The notes under the pieces are model-generated. The model did no database searches and was not told where the DNA came from. It saw nothing but the letters and a program-made list of their open reading frames with translations. A stretch of 64,000 nt of DNA from Voacanga thouarsii (taxonomy: Eukaryota; Streptophyta; Magnoliopsida; Gentianales; Apocynaceae). Positions 11,954-23,643 of this stretch are shown here, piece after piece; the first letter of the stretch is position 1, and every line of letters starts with the position of its first letter. The translations under genes and the position numbers were made by a program. The stretch lies in NCBI GenBank assembly GCA_026120185.1, contig JANUWF010001176.1, positions 5,093,501 through 5,157,500 of the forward strand, given 5' to 3'.

Positions 11954-12428
11954 TAGTATATCATGCTTAAAGATTGAAGGAAAAAGATGATCAAAATCGT
12001 TCTTGGTTACCTTGAGAGAGTTCTTGAATCTTCAAGAAAAATTCTGGTTTTTGATCCGTTAGCAGATTTTATTTTCAATGTTTGATATTATAAAATACAG
12101 AAATGGACTCTAGAGGGTGAGTAGATGTGATCTGGAGTTTTTGGAAGGAATTGGAGGTGTTTAGAGTGGTCTTAGGCTTGGAGAATGGTGGTGTGTGTTC
12201 TTGGAGTTCTTAGTGTTCTTGGAGAAATAGAGAGAATGAAGAGAGTTGGACGAAAATTGTTGAAAGGTGTTGGCCGAAATGGTTAGAGGAATTCTTGTGA
12301 TTGAATTTTCATATTAGGAGGAAGAGGGAAATCTGATCATTTGAATTTCAAAAGAAGTAATTCATGGAGTGAATTAAGGTAGAAGATATGATAGAATGGT
12401 TTGATTGATGGAGGTTCCTGGGAGCTTT

Positions 12429-12830
12429 TGTAACACCCCACTACCTAGGCCCAATAGGGCCGGGGATGTCGCCCCATCCAAAGGTAAAGGGTTCTTTATA
12501 ACTAGGTCACACAAACAAAAATAAAATAATACTTTAAAATTAAAACTTATTACAATCCAAGAATTCAAGACAAATCCACAAATACTTTGAAAACTCTCGC
12601 CTCTCAAAGCATTACATAAAGAAAATAACATAAGGCCTTCAAAGCAAGCAACAAACTATCTACTCATCTCCATAGCAGGACCGATCTAAAAACATGGAAA
12701 AAGGGTGATGAGATAAAAAAAAAAAATCTCAATAAGTCCGTGTGTACTTTGCGTGTTCAGTGAAAGCAATTCATGTATGCAAGGTGTAAGAACTTCATAA
12801 GAAAAAGTACTGGCAAGTAATAAACAATGA
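12429..12830 (-). repeat. B-2 3' LTR remnant
   Basis: Matches 13994-14390 of the same element closely (TGTAACACCCCACTACCTA, then the tataactaggtcacac block). It stops abruptly at 12830, where protease coding sequence begins. Only the last 400 bp of the transcriptional 3' LTR survived. Confidence 0.85.
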
Positions 12831-12831
12831 A

Positions 12832-13010
12832 CTGGACTGATTTATTCTTACAGTCTACCCTAGCCCCATACTTTGCTAGCCAATCCATTCCCAATATCAA
12901 ATCATAATCCTCAATATCCAACACTATCAAATCTCCCTCCAAGCTTTCTCTCCCCACATCAATTTTACAATTTCGTATATACCGATCTGCTTGCACCCAT
13001 TGTCACTTCA
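12832..13010 (-). pseudogene. Retropepsin (Gypsy RVP) fragment of B-2
   Basis: The minus-strand frame encodes YIRNCKIDVGRESLEGDLIV, then LDIEDYDLILGMDWLAKYGA and RVDCKNKSVQF. The ILGMDWL motif following a hydrophobic strand is the signature of Ty3/Gypsy (chromovirus-type) aspartic proteases. The N-terminal catalytic DTG part is missing, because the frame is fused upstream to gag N-terminal sequence. This is the main evidence that families A and B are Ty3/Gypsy. Confidence 0.82.
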
Positions 13011-13158
13011 ACCGGTGCTTCAGACCCCATTCCCATATCTGGTTCACTCTCAATTTCCCGATTGGGTGATTGCATCGGGTTGTCTCAACTTCTGGTGCCA
13101 CATGATCTGCTTCCGGAATTCTCCTGCATGACGAAGCTACACGGCACTTGGGTGCCAT
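13011..13158 (-). pseudogene. gag N-terminal fragment of B-2
   Basis: Open on the minus strand from ATG 13156-13158 (MAPKCRVASSCRRIPEADH). A basic MAPxRR-like start is common for Gypsy gag proteins. It lies between the leader and the protease fragment, where gag should start. Most of gag (capsid and zinc knuckle) is missing, so an internal deletion joined gag to protease. The assignment rests on position and the basic start only. Confidence 0.5.
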
Positions 13159-13430
13159 TATAAACCATACCCAAATGATAAGTTTATGCATTCAATGATT
13201 AAATCATTTTAGTTGTGCATGCATTCACAGTCAGCTTTAAGTGAAAGAAAATCATATGCAAGTTTTTGTCTAAAGAATTGCTCATAAATTTTCTCTCAAA
13301 TCTTAGAGTACTTGGTACTCTTATTTGCATAAATTTAAATTTAAATAGAAAACAGAAATAAAACTCCTTAATCTAGAGGTTTATGAAAAACAATAAATAA
13401 ACATCCTGATCATAATAACTCTCAGCCCCC

Positions 13431-13895
13431 TTAGTCCTCATCAGAATCTTCAAGGTCAAGCTCATACAACCATCCCCCAGAGTTCTAAGAGAAGTCTATC
13501 CCAACCCCACTGATAAACCCCTCCTTTGGCTCCTTCCCGGGTCGCCTAGAACTCTTCTCGGTCTCAACCTAGCTGGGTGGAGGAATGAAAGAAGGCCTAG
13601 GTGGAGATTCATAATCTATCTCCCCTAGGTCATCACTATCTACTGATAAATCAACTATGGGGCTAGGAGGGTGGGGAACATACTCCACGTCTATCTCCTC
13701 ATCTTCACTGTCAAAACTCAAATCTATCACAGGTATTGGGGGTGGCTCATTGATCGAAACCTCATCATCACTGCTATCTTCTAAAGGAATAATTGGCTGA
13801 CGAGCAGGTTGAGGTACTGGAAGGTCTTCTGGGTAAATAGGGATAGGAGGATGCCATTACTGCCCATTCCTCACAGTTCCAAGAATTCTAACCAT
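13431..13895 (-). pseudogene. Acidic, proline-rich pre-gag ORF of element B-2
   Basis: The minus-strand frame runs from ATG 13893-13895 to TAA 13431-13433, 155 codons with three internal stops (TAA, TAG, TAG). All three could come from C-to-T changes in glutamine codons. Between the stops the translation is strongly protein-like: WHPPIPIYPEDLPVPQPARQ, IPLEDSSDDEVSINEPPPIP, SFDSEDEEIDVEYVPHPPSP and a terminal YELDLEDSDED. It is rich in Asp/Glu, Pro and Ser, with no membrane segment or known catalytic motif that I recognise. It lies between the PBS (13979) and gag (13158), where most Gypsy elements have only a leader. The function is unknown; the protein resembles an acidic disordered interaction domain. 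Confidence 0.62.
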
Positions 13896-13978
13896 CCTAC
13901 AGCATAAACAAGACATGTTAGATAAAGATTTGAACTTAAATAAACAGAACATGTGCTATCAATATTTATCTAAACCTA

Positions 13979-13991
13979 GTCTCTGATACCA
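13979..13991 (-). other. Primer-binding site of B-2 (tRNA-iMet type)
   Basis: The minus strand reads TGGTATCAGAGAC, two bases inside the LTR end at 13994. The first eleven bases match the standard plant initiator-methionine PBS (TGGTATCAGAGCC). This fixes the minus orientation of family B. Confidence 0.92.
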
Positions 13992-16303
13992 CTTGTAACA
14001 CCCCACTACCTAAGCCCAACAAGGCCGAGGATGTCGCCTCGTCCAAAGGACAAGGGGTCTTTATAACTAGGTCACACAAATAAAAATAAAATAATACTTT
14101 AAAATTAAAACTTATTACAATCCAAGAATTCAAGATAAATCCACAAATACATTGAATACTCTCGCCTCTCAAAGCATTACATAAAGAAAATAACACAAGG
14201 CCTTCAAAGCAAGCAACAAATTATCTACTCATCTCCATAGCAGGACCGACCTGAAAACATGGCAAAAGGGTGATGAGATAAAAAAAAAAACTCAGTAAGT
14301 CTGTGTGTGCTTTGTGTGTTCAATGAAAGCAGTTCATGTATGCAAGGTGTAAGAACTTCATAAGGAAAAATACTGGCAAGCAATAAACAATGTTAAAAAT
14401 CAAGAGTGGCATTTTGGCTTTTTCAACCATACATGTACAATAAAATCAACCACTTAAAAGGGCGATTATGGGTTACCACTCGTTGGACCCTATAACCATA
14501 CAACGGTCAGAATGCCACACTTTGGGCAGACTGACAAAAGGTAGGTGATCGGCCTACTGGGCAAGATATTCCTCCTTCTCTACACCCAAACAAAACCGAT
14601 TGTCCACTTCAGCAACACACAGTCCACATAACTGAAACTTGCTAGCTCGGACCGGTATGACTAAGTAGTACTGTCGCTTTTCCACGTTGAGTTCATCTTC
14701 TAGAGGTGGCCTCCTGCCAGAAGACTCACTCTTGCTCTTCAAAACTAGTACTATTAGGCTACCCTTACTGAGTACTCAACGTAGTTTATCCCACTTGGGA
14801 GAAAACTGATAAAACATATCTTTACTTGAAAATAGCAATTAAGGGTTTCTAATGTCTGTGTCAAAATTGGTTTTAGAAATAGTTTGGTATTTGAGTAAAA
14901 CTGCTTGTTGATTTTCAAATAATTGGTTTGACTAAAACAAGTAAGGAAACAGTCCTTAATTGCCTTTACCAAATCAGTGTTCACATACTTCGTGTTTAGC
15001 TTGCCATAGTAACCTTTCACAATAAACAAATTTTATGCAGGAGCTTACCTGATCCTTTGCTCAAGATAAATCAAAGATCTTCAAAAACTGACCTAACCCT
15101 GCCTGGGGTAAACACAAGCCATAATTAAACTCAAGCCAAAATTTGCTTTCACAAATAATCCTAGCTCAACTTACTACAATCATGACCCTAGTGTTCCAAA
15201 CTTTAAAGCTAGATAATTAAAAAGGATTTTATAAAATAAATCTAGCTTGATAATAAAATAACTAGGGTTTGTGAAATAGTTTCTAATAAGTTGTAGGTCT
15301 AAATCTTGTTATAAATAAATTAGGGTTTATTTGATGAAGGGTCCTAGGCCTTAGATGATATTATTTAAAATAATAGTCTATTAATAATTAATGGTTAGAA
15401 AATAATTGGTAAATAAAATTAATAATAAGTAAATTTTAATATGTTTTGATTAAAAGATAATAAATAAATTTTATTAGTATTTATGAACATATGACTTACA
15501 AGCTTATATTTTTCCTATTATGATTATTTATATAAAAGGCTTTATTTAATATTATTATATATAATATTTGTATACTTTAATTTTAACAAAAGATATCATT
15601 TACTTGGTTAAAATATCATTATTTCATATAACAATCCAAATCCATATTTTCCTAGGGTTTTCGAAATCTCCAGAAGAAAATATAGTATTAATTTTTATTA
15701 ATGAAATAAAATTGGCTAACTTAAATAGATTAGGAACATCAAGGTCATAATCATAGTTCCCATTGCTAACCATGAACATACACTCTACACCAATCAACAA
15801 ACCATCCAAATCATGAATAGAAGCATAGATCCATAACTACCAACCCATGATCCAAACTCCACTAAACATAATCATTTTCATGGCTTCAACAAGGATACAA
15901 GAATATAAAACCCTATTCACCAAAAGTGACATAATATCTATCATGCTTAATCATTCATACTACTCATGACATAAAGGCATGCAACAAACCCTAAAACATC
16001 ATAAAATTCAACCAAGACAAATCATCCTCATGGATCAATCCCAACTCCATCATATAAACACATTCATCATCATACTTCAATCTCAACTCCATCATATAAA
16101 CACATGCTCAATCTCTAAACATAATCCATCCTTTTCCAATAACATCCAAAAGACATGAATCTAGAATTAAAAGAGAAGATTAAAGAGGCTTACTTGAATG
16201 ATGACTATCTTGAAGACGTTTCAAGAGAATCCTCACACTTGGAAGGCGTGATCCGTCCAAGGAGAAAAAAGAAAAATGGCCATAGTTGGAGTAACCATTT
16301 CGG

Positions 16304-16347
<44 letters not shown>

Positions 16348-17529
16348 AGAGTTTATTAGTTTATTTCATTAAAGGTTAAAGAGGAAAGGAGACGGAGATA
16401 ATCGATCATGTTTACCTTGAGAGTGTTCTTAAGCCTTCAAGAAAATTCTAGTTTTTTATCCGAAAGTGGAACCTTGATTTTAGCATTTGATGTTATAAAT
16501 TGCAAAAATGGATTCGAGAGTGAGTAGATGTGATCTGGAGTTTTTAGAGAAGATTGAAGGGGTTTAGAGTGGTCTTAGGCTTACAGAATGGTGGTGTGTG
16601 TTTTTGGTATTCTTGGTGTTCTTGGAGGTTTGGAGAGAATGGAGGAAAGCTGGCCGAAATTTTGCTTGGAAAGGGTGGCTAAATGTTTGGAGAATTCTGG
16701 TGATTGAATTTTTAGATTTGGGAGAAAAAGGAAAGCTGGTTGTTTGAAATTCAAAAAGAGTAATTTAGGGAGTGAATTACGGTAGCAAATATGGTAAGAA
16801 TATCTTAGTTGAAGGAGGTCTTTTGAGCTTCAATGGCTGATTGGTTTGGCTAGAATTTTGCTAAGATGAATGATGTTTGAATGAGCTTTAGGGTGGCTGA
16901 ATTATGGAGTGCAATGGTGAGGGAAATTTCTGGATGGTTGAGGCTTAATCCATGGAAGTTTGATGAAATAATTTGCTGGAATTTTGGACTCCAATTGAAG
17001 GCTTGATTGCAGTGATTGATGGAGTGATTCAAGGGATAGCCATGGAGCTCTTTTTGTGCAGAACAATGGTGGAGATGATGAAGTTCAGTCCATGGCTGAC
17101 TAAGGTTGGTTTTACAGAAAAATGGTGTGAGTTTCGGACAAGGGTGAAGAGGAAACAAAGCTAGAATTTCTGGTTGCTTGCTTGAAGGTTTTGCTGGAAA
17201 TTTCGTGCAGTTTTTTCTGCCATGCTCCATCTGATTTGCAGCAGGTTTGAAGGGGTATTGGAGGGTACTGTAAGGCTAGTTTCCCGCCTTCTTTATGGAG
17301 GAAAGTCAGAGATGAAATACTAGTTTGAAGTCTAGAAGAAACAGCTTGGTTTTTGGACTATTAAGCTGCGAAGTCTGCCTAAAGTTTTTCTCTGGCTTAC
17401 ACAGCTTTGTACAGTCCGAATTTTGGCCAATGTTTTCAGTCTTCAAGCTGAGTAAATTAGTTATTTTTCTAGCAGTATTTGAGAAGGAAAGATGGCTAAA
17501 TATTTCGAAAATTAGACTGATCAAGAAGC

Positions 17530-19240
17530 TGTTAGTGTTGTGCCCCAGAGGCAATCACTTGTACATTGTATATGATATATTTTATTTTAATAAAAGGCAT
17601 TATTTATCTTACAGTTTCTTTTGTTTACTTTAAGTAATATAACTGTTTGATAAAGTCCCTAGTACAACACTGTGTTAAGGAAATCATGATATGAGATTCC
17701 TACTACACTGGATAGTGTTAGTATTTAAACAGTCCCTAGTCATAGTATTAATGAAATAGGACATCATTAATGCGTGTGTTAGACTTCCTGATTTGATCAG
17801 GCGGTGGTTCTCATAATCGTGAGTATTGAGATACTCAAAGTTAATACATGGATGCTTGTTAATGGAACAAGTTCAATGGATGACCTAGCTTTGAGATAAT
17901 CATATAGATAACTATTTAGTGTCAGTGATATAATCTCCATATAGCAAACGTGCAAGTATCCTTAGACTTGAAATCTCCAAGGTATTTTATTTGCTGAGCC
18001 TTGTACTTTGATTCCAATCACCGGAGCTCGATCGAGGGTCGCCTATGAAATGGATATTGGGTACATGGTGAGATAAACGAAAGTAGTTGAGAGGGCCAAT
18101 AAAGGATTCACCACTCCTAATAGTAGGGGCGAATATCTCACGGCCACTTATAGGAATCACTACTCGAAAGTCCTTGGCCAAGGCAATTGTGTATTGGAAA
18201 CAGTTCCAATTGATATACATCTAGAGTAGTGGGTTCCTAGTACAAGTACTATTGTATTCGGGCCAGAATTAATTTTGGAGGGAGTTGGCACTAATTTCGT
18301 ACTCCAAATCGAATGAGATATTGTATGGTGAAAGCAGTTGATTGCACTGAAGTTTGTTATTGAAGGGTTCATGTCAAGCCACTTGACTCCCTGGACTCTT
18401 AGGTGGTCATGATGTGTTACTAGATACCGCTCATAATCTGGGAATATGGGTTTATTAATTGATGAATTAATAAACCAATCCTTATTAGAATTAATAGGAT
18501 TAACTCTAATTAATTATAGATTATTAATCTCAAAGATGTTTAGATTAATTCATGTTCGCTACCAATTGACTGGGAAACCTAATAGGCCACACACAATAGA
18601 GGATTATATACTCAAGATATTATTTGATAACATAGTGGGGTTAATTGCGAGAAAGAAAAGTTATTGTGAACAAATTATAATTAGTTATAATTTATGGTCC
18701 AAATTGTAATTATGAGAACTTGATGTTCCCAATTACAATTAGGGAATTCTAATGGGATTAGAATCCCCTGTTTTTGGTAAGGGAATTTCGTGTATATTGG
18801 AGAATATACACATGAAAAACCTAAGCTGAAATTGGACACAAAAACCCTAGAGCAAGATACACGAAATCAGCCTCTTGTCCTCTCTTTCTCGTTTTCTTCT
18901 TGAAAGAAAAACCTAGCCGCCATTTTTTTTTTTTTTTTTTTGCTAGCATAGAAATTTTGGGGCTTGAGTATTCCTCTGTGTGGATTACTATTAGAGATAA
19001 TCACACTCTATGATTATAGTGGGTAGACGTTCAACTCACGTTGAGGTTGATCATGAGAATTGCTGGATCGCGCCTCAACTTGAAGAAGAAATTTTTGTTC
19101 TTCGGACGATCACGCAAAGGTAAAAGCTGTTACCTTTACCCTCATTATGTCTTGTTTTCCATACATAGATGGGTCCTGGGATAGTATCTCATTTTATTTT
19201 CCACTGCGCCGTATAGGATACGAGTCTGAGATACCCAACA
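17530..19240 (+). repeat. Copia-1 5' LTR
   Basis: 1711 bp, TG...CA ends (tgttag ... cccaaca). The inverse of the same LTR type is at 61944-63662 (Copia-2), and a related longer LTR is at 40295-43114 (Copia-3). Confidence 0.93.
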
Positions 19241-19241
19241 G

Positions 19242-19254
19242 TGGTATCAGAGCC
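19242..19254 (+). other. Copia-1 primer-binding site
   Basis: TGGTATCAGAGCC, the standard plant initiator tRNA-Met complement, one base after the 5' LTR. Confidence 0.95.
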
Positions 19255-21069
19255 ATGCTATGTGTGGTGTACGAACATTGTTTTGGCATGAAAAACTGTT
19301 TTCGTGTTTGTCTTTATTTGCTGTTAAAATCGTTTTCACTCGAGTCGAAATCATTTCGATCTTTATGAGTTGGGTTCGTGGCACAATATGATTATGTTAT
19401 AGTCACAGAGTATTTCGAAAAGATGCTTTCTTTGGTGCTGAAAAATTTCTGCAGAAAACGTTTTCTTGCAACATAGATGTTGCCCTCCGTTTCATCTTAA
19501 TTTTCTGTTTTGATTTTGTTTAAACTAACAAATTGGTTGTTGTTTATAGCTTCAAAATAGAAAATACAGCTGTGAATTGTTCTCGCTGAAAATTTGCAGA
19601 AGAAGAAAGCACCGGAAATTGTTTCTGGAATTTTTTGAAAATCGCCGCCATTGTTGCAAAACACAGGTGGTGCCGGCGCCGGCCTCCAAGCTGCGGTGCC
19701 GGTTCCATTCTATTCGCGATGTCCGAAAATCATTTTTGGAAGAAAATTTTTTTTGGAAACCAGAACAGAGCCGGCGCTGACTCCGGCTTCCGAACTGACG
19801 CCGGTTCTGCTCTATTTGCGACTTCCAGCTATTTTAAAAAAAAAATTTCTGGAACAGAATTTTAAAAGGGAAAAACCTCATTTGATGTGAGACGGGACCC
19901 GAAAGCATTTTCTCAAAATTAGTTTTGAGACAATCAATTTTGTTCTTCAAAATAATGATTTTGAAAATCTAAAATTGATGTATTCTCTAAAATGGTGATT
20001 TTAGAATTTATTTTATTGTTCAAAATAGTGATTTTGGAATAATAAAAGTATATGTTTATTTTGTTTAAGCATAGTCAATGGCATGGTGGATGGTTATGGA
20101 CTAACACCAATTATATCTGTTCATGCATTTTACAGTTTTGGTTTTTATGAAATAGGGCTTGCGTGTCTTGCCTTCTCTAGAAGTCTTGTGTAATTCTCTT
20201 CTCATCTAACTCCTCTCGAATGTAACTCGAGGTTCTCTCTTTAGGAAATTATGTAATTAGCTTACATAGGTTAGATAGGAGTAGAATTATTTTATTCAGG
20301 AGATGGCAACCAAAACAAGGCGTGGAGGTAAGACCTTCTACTTAAATCATGCATGAACACATAGGGTTAACTATATTAATTTCTTTTATGGCTCAAAGAA
20401 ATTAATTTAGAGTAAAGTCCATAACCATACCACGTAATCGCTTTATTACCATGATTATCAATTATGTTATTATTGATTATTATGCATGTCATTCAACGAA
20501 ATCACCTAAAGGAACAAATCCCTCAATTAATATTAAACCTAATTCTTTCCGTTAATATAGTAAGAAAGAGAGTTCTTTTTCAAGACCAGGTTGTTGGGCA
20601 AACCCAAGCCTACTTGACGTTGGGCATGTTCAAGGTATGGAATTAAATTCCTTTGGAATTAAATTCCTGATTAATGGGTCGGGTTTAACTAAATTCTTTA
20701 TCTCGGTTGGGCAAAGTCAAGCATAAAGAAATTTAGAGGAAAAGTTGGGGTAGCTCAAAAGGCTTTAAGATTAAAAGCTGTTGATCACCCAATGATCCGG
20801 TAGTTACATACGATGTAATTGGTATTGGATACCTACCAATGAACTCAAGGGTGGCTTGTTGGGCAAACCCAAGGTTATTCTTGAGGAATTTGGATATCAG
20901 TCCACTAGGAAAGCTTCAAACGGGCTTTCCCGAATCAGTAGTGGGGGCTATTGGTTTGAGTAAAATAGTGGAGTAAAAGTGTGTTTAATTAAAGTCCTAA
21001 TTATTTGCATATCATGTGCATATACAAGTAGCTAATGCTCTCTATCTTTACATCTAGGTCACTTGCATC
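19255..21069 (+). other. Copia-1 long untranslated leader
   Basis: About 1.8 kb with no convincing open frame, far longer than usual for Copia elements. It aligns, inverted, with 60136-61929 and in part with 1-724 plus 39184-40280, so it is a family trait. It carries two GC-rich hairpin modules (19660-19712, 19758-19816) and repeats of the small hairpin TTGGGCAAACCCAA (about 20595 and 20862). Confidence 0.8.
19660..19816 (+). repeat. Paired GC-rich hairpin modules in Copia-1 leader
   Basis: Two related modules of about 55-60 bp start about 98 bp apart. They are built of gccggcgccggc-type arms around a short spacer. Their inverses in Copia-2 (61370-61427, 61469-61528) are better preserved. 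Closely similar modules occur in LTR C-2 at 43421, 43521 and 43625, an unrelated family. Overlapping frames of 67-79 residues here are by-products of the CpG-rich sequence. Confidence 0.75.
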
Positions 21070-21909
21070 ATGTCAACGAACTTGAACTTATGTAGCATTT
21101 TGGAAACCAACAAGTTAACCGAATCAAACTATCTCGACTGCTATAGAAATTTGAGAATCGTTCTCAAATCGGAAAAGTTGCTCTACGTGCTAGATGCTCC
21201 TATTCCACCACCACCAGCCCAAGATGCTCATGCTGATGAGCATGCTGTCCACAAGAGGCACAAGGAGGATAGCGATACAGCATCATGTATTATGCTGGCA
21301 TCCATGACTCTTGAGTTGCAAAAACAGCACGAGCATATGGATGCTCAATCGAATATTTTACATCTTCTAGAGCTATTTGATGCCTAAGCCAGAACTGAGA
21401 GATATGAGATCTCGAAGCAACTATTTCGTTGTAAAATGGCAGAGGGTTCTTCTGTGGCCACTCATGGGCTGAAGATGCTGGGCTTGATAGAGAAGCTTAG
21501 ATCTCTCGGGTTTACAATGGACCATGATTTCAGTGTTGACTTAATTCTTCGGTCTTTGCCTAATAGTTTCTCACATTTTGTGATTAACTATTAGATGAAT
21601 AAGATTGAGTCCACTATCCCTAAGTTGATCAATCTTCTCAAAACTGCGGAGTCCTCCATGAAGAGGGATTCCAATGCGGTTTTAATGGTAGAATCTTCCT
21701 CTTCTAAGAAAAAAGTTCAAAAGAAGAAGAAGAAGGCTCCTATGAAGCCCAAAGGTGGTGTGAACAAGAAGGATGTAACTACCAATGGCCCATGCCATCA
21801 TTGAGGGAAGATGGGTCACTGGAGGTGCAACTACAAAGCCTACTTGGAGACCATCACGGACAAGAAGCAGAAGGAGAAGCTTACAAACACTTGTACATTA
21901 AATGATTAG
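21070..21909 (+). pseudogene. Copia-1 gag (UBN2-type) with CCHC remnant
   Basis: Starts at ATG 21070 (MSTNLNLCSILETNKLTESN). It continues in one frame through LMLGLIEKLRSLGF-like and DLILRSLPNSFSHFVINY motifs typical of plant Copia gag. A Lys-rich linker (KKKVQKKKKKAPMKPKGG) and a zinc-knuckle remnant (CHHxGKMGHW) follow, and the frame ends at TAG 21907-21909. Internal stops are at 21385-21387 (TAA), 21592-21594 (TAG) and 21802-21804 (TGA, replacing the second zinc-binding Cys). The protein would form particles and bind RNA. The homologous Copia-2 gag runs on into protease; here the 3' LTR follows within about 20 bases. The deletion of pol therefore happened before or at the origin of this copy. 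Confidence 0.85.
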
Positions 21910-21918
21910 CTCTAGTGC

Positions 21919-21927
21919 AAGTGGGAG
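21919..21927 (+). other. Copia-1 polypurine tract
   Basis: aagtgggag, immediately before the 3' LTR (21930). The placement suits plus-strand priming. Confidence 0.75.
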
Positions 21928-21929
21928 TT

Positions 21930-23643
21930 TGTTAGTGTTGTGCCCTAGAGGCAATCACTTGTACATTGTATATGACACATTTTATTTTAATAAAAGGCAT
22001 TATTTATCTTACAGTTTCTTTTGTTTACTTTAAGTAATATAACTGTTCGATAAAGTCCCTAGTACAACACTGTGTTAAGGAAATCATGATAGAGATCATG
22101 ATATGAGATTCCTACTACACTGGATGGTGTTAGTACTTAAATAGTCCCTAGTCATAGTATTAATGAAATAGGACATCATTAATGCGTGTGTTAGACTTCC
22201 TGATTTGATCAGGCGGTGGTTCTCATAATCGTGAGTATTGAGATACTCAAAGTTAACACATGGATGCTTGTTAATGGAACAAGTTCATTGGATGACCTAA
22301 CTTTGAGATAATCACATGGATAACTATTTAGTGTCAGTGATATAATCTCCATATAGCAAACGTGCAAGTATCCTTAGACTTGAAATCTCCAAGGTATTTT
22401 ATTTGCTGAGCCTTGTACTTTGATTCCAATCACCGGAGCTCGATCAAGGGTCACCTATGGGATGGATATTGGGTACATGGTGAGATAAACGAATGTAGTT
22501 GAGAGGGTCAATAAAGGATTCACTACTCCTAATAGTAGGGGAAAAATCTCACGGCCACTTGTAGGAATTACTACTCGAAAGTTCTTGGCCAAGGCAATTG
22601 TGTATTGAAAACAGTTCCAATTGATATACATCTAGAGTAGTGGGTTCCTGGTACAAGTACTATTGTATTCGGGCCAGAATTAATTCTGGAGGGAGTTGGC
22701 ACTAATTTCGTACTCCAAATCAATGAGATATTGTATGGTGAAAGCAGTTGATTGCACTGAAGTTTGTTATTGAAGGGTTCATGTCAAGCCACTTGACTTC
22801 CTGGACTCTTGGGTGGTCATGATGTCTTGCTAGACACTGCTCATGATCTGGGAATATGGGTTTATTAATTGATGAATTAATAAACCAATCCTGATTAGAA
22901 TTAATAGGATTAATTCTAATTAATTATGGATTATTAATCTCAAAGTCGTTTGGATTAATTCATATTCGCTACCAATTGACTGGGAAACCTAATAGGTCAC
23001 ACACAATAGAGGATTATATACTCAAGATGTTATTTGATAACATAGTGGGGTTAATTGCGAGAAAGAAAAGTTGTTGTGGACAAATTATAATTAGTTATAA
23101 TTTATTGTCTAAATTGTAATTATGAGAACTTGATGTTCCCAATTACAATTAGGGAATTCTAATGGGGTTAGAATCCCCTGTTTTTGGTAAGGGAATTTTG
23201 TGTATATTGGAGAATATACACATGAAAAACCTAAGATAAAATTGGACACAAAAACCCTAAAGCATGAGACATGAAATCAGCCTCTTGTTCTCTCTCTCTC
23301 TCGTTTTCTTTTTGAAAGAAAAACCTAGCCGCCATTTTTTTTCTGCTAGCATAGAAATTTTGGTACTTGAGTATTCCTCTGTGTGGATTACTATTAGAGA
23401 TAATCACACTCTATGATTATAGTGGGTAGACATTCAACTCACATGGAGGTTGATCACGAGGATTGCTGGATCGCGCCTCAATTTGAAGAAGAAATTTTTA
23501 TTCTTCAGACGATTACGCAAAGGTAAAAGCTGTTACATTTACCCTCATTATGTCTTGTTTTCCACACATAGATGGGTCCTAGGATGGTATCTCGTTTTAT
23601 TTTCCACTGCGCCGTAGACGATACGAGCCTGAGATACCCAACA
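21930..23643 (+). repeat. Copia-1 3' LTR
   Basis: 1714 bp, collinear with 17530-19240 apart from a 13-base insertion near 22093 that duplicates atgatagagatc and scattered transitions. It is followed by the target duplication variant gaagt. Confidence 0.93.

Larger units (their letters stand above)
17530..23643 (+). mobile_element. Copia-1, two-LTR non-autonomous Ty1/Copia element
   Basis: A 6114-bp element with LTRs at 17530-19240 and 21930-23643. Both start TGTTAGTGTTGTGCCC and end gagatacccaaca. A PBS follows the 5' LTR, and a purine-rich tract precedes the 3' LTR. The target duplication is gaagc (17525-17529) versus gaagt (23644-23648), one mismatch. The interior has only a 1.8-kb leader and a broken gag. 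No protease, integrase or reverse transcriptase exists between gag and the 3' LTR. Over the first roughly 385 aligned bases of the LTRs I count about ten substitutions, nearly all transitions, plus a 13-base indel. The copy is therefore not recent but still well preserved. Confidence 0.93.

Noticed and set aside
9638..14196. Similar small minus-strand frames at 9638-9844, 12374-12631, 13966-14196 (and 56139-56324) that look like a conserved protein family
   Set aside because: They are the homologous ends of four LTR B copies. The similarity comes from LTR homology, and the frames cross the LTR end.
19242..19254. tRNA gene suggested by the iMet-complementary strings (also 13979, 40281, 61930)
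   Set aside because: Each is a 13-base primer-binding site next to an LTR. No cloverleaf surrounds them.
19577..19890. Three overlapping plus-strand frames of 67-79 residues, mirrored at 61325-61607
   Set aside because: They lie in the CpG-rich hairpin modules of the Copia leader. All frames are open by composition and none is favoured.
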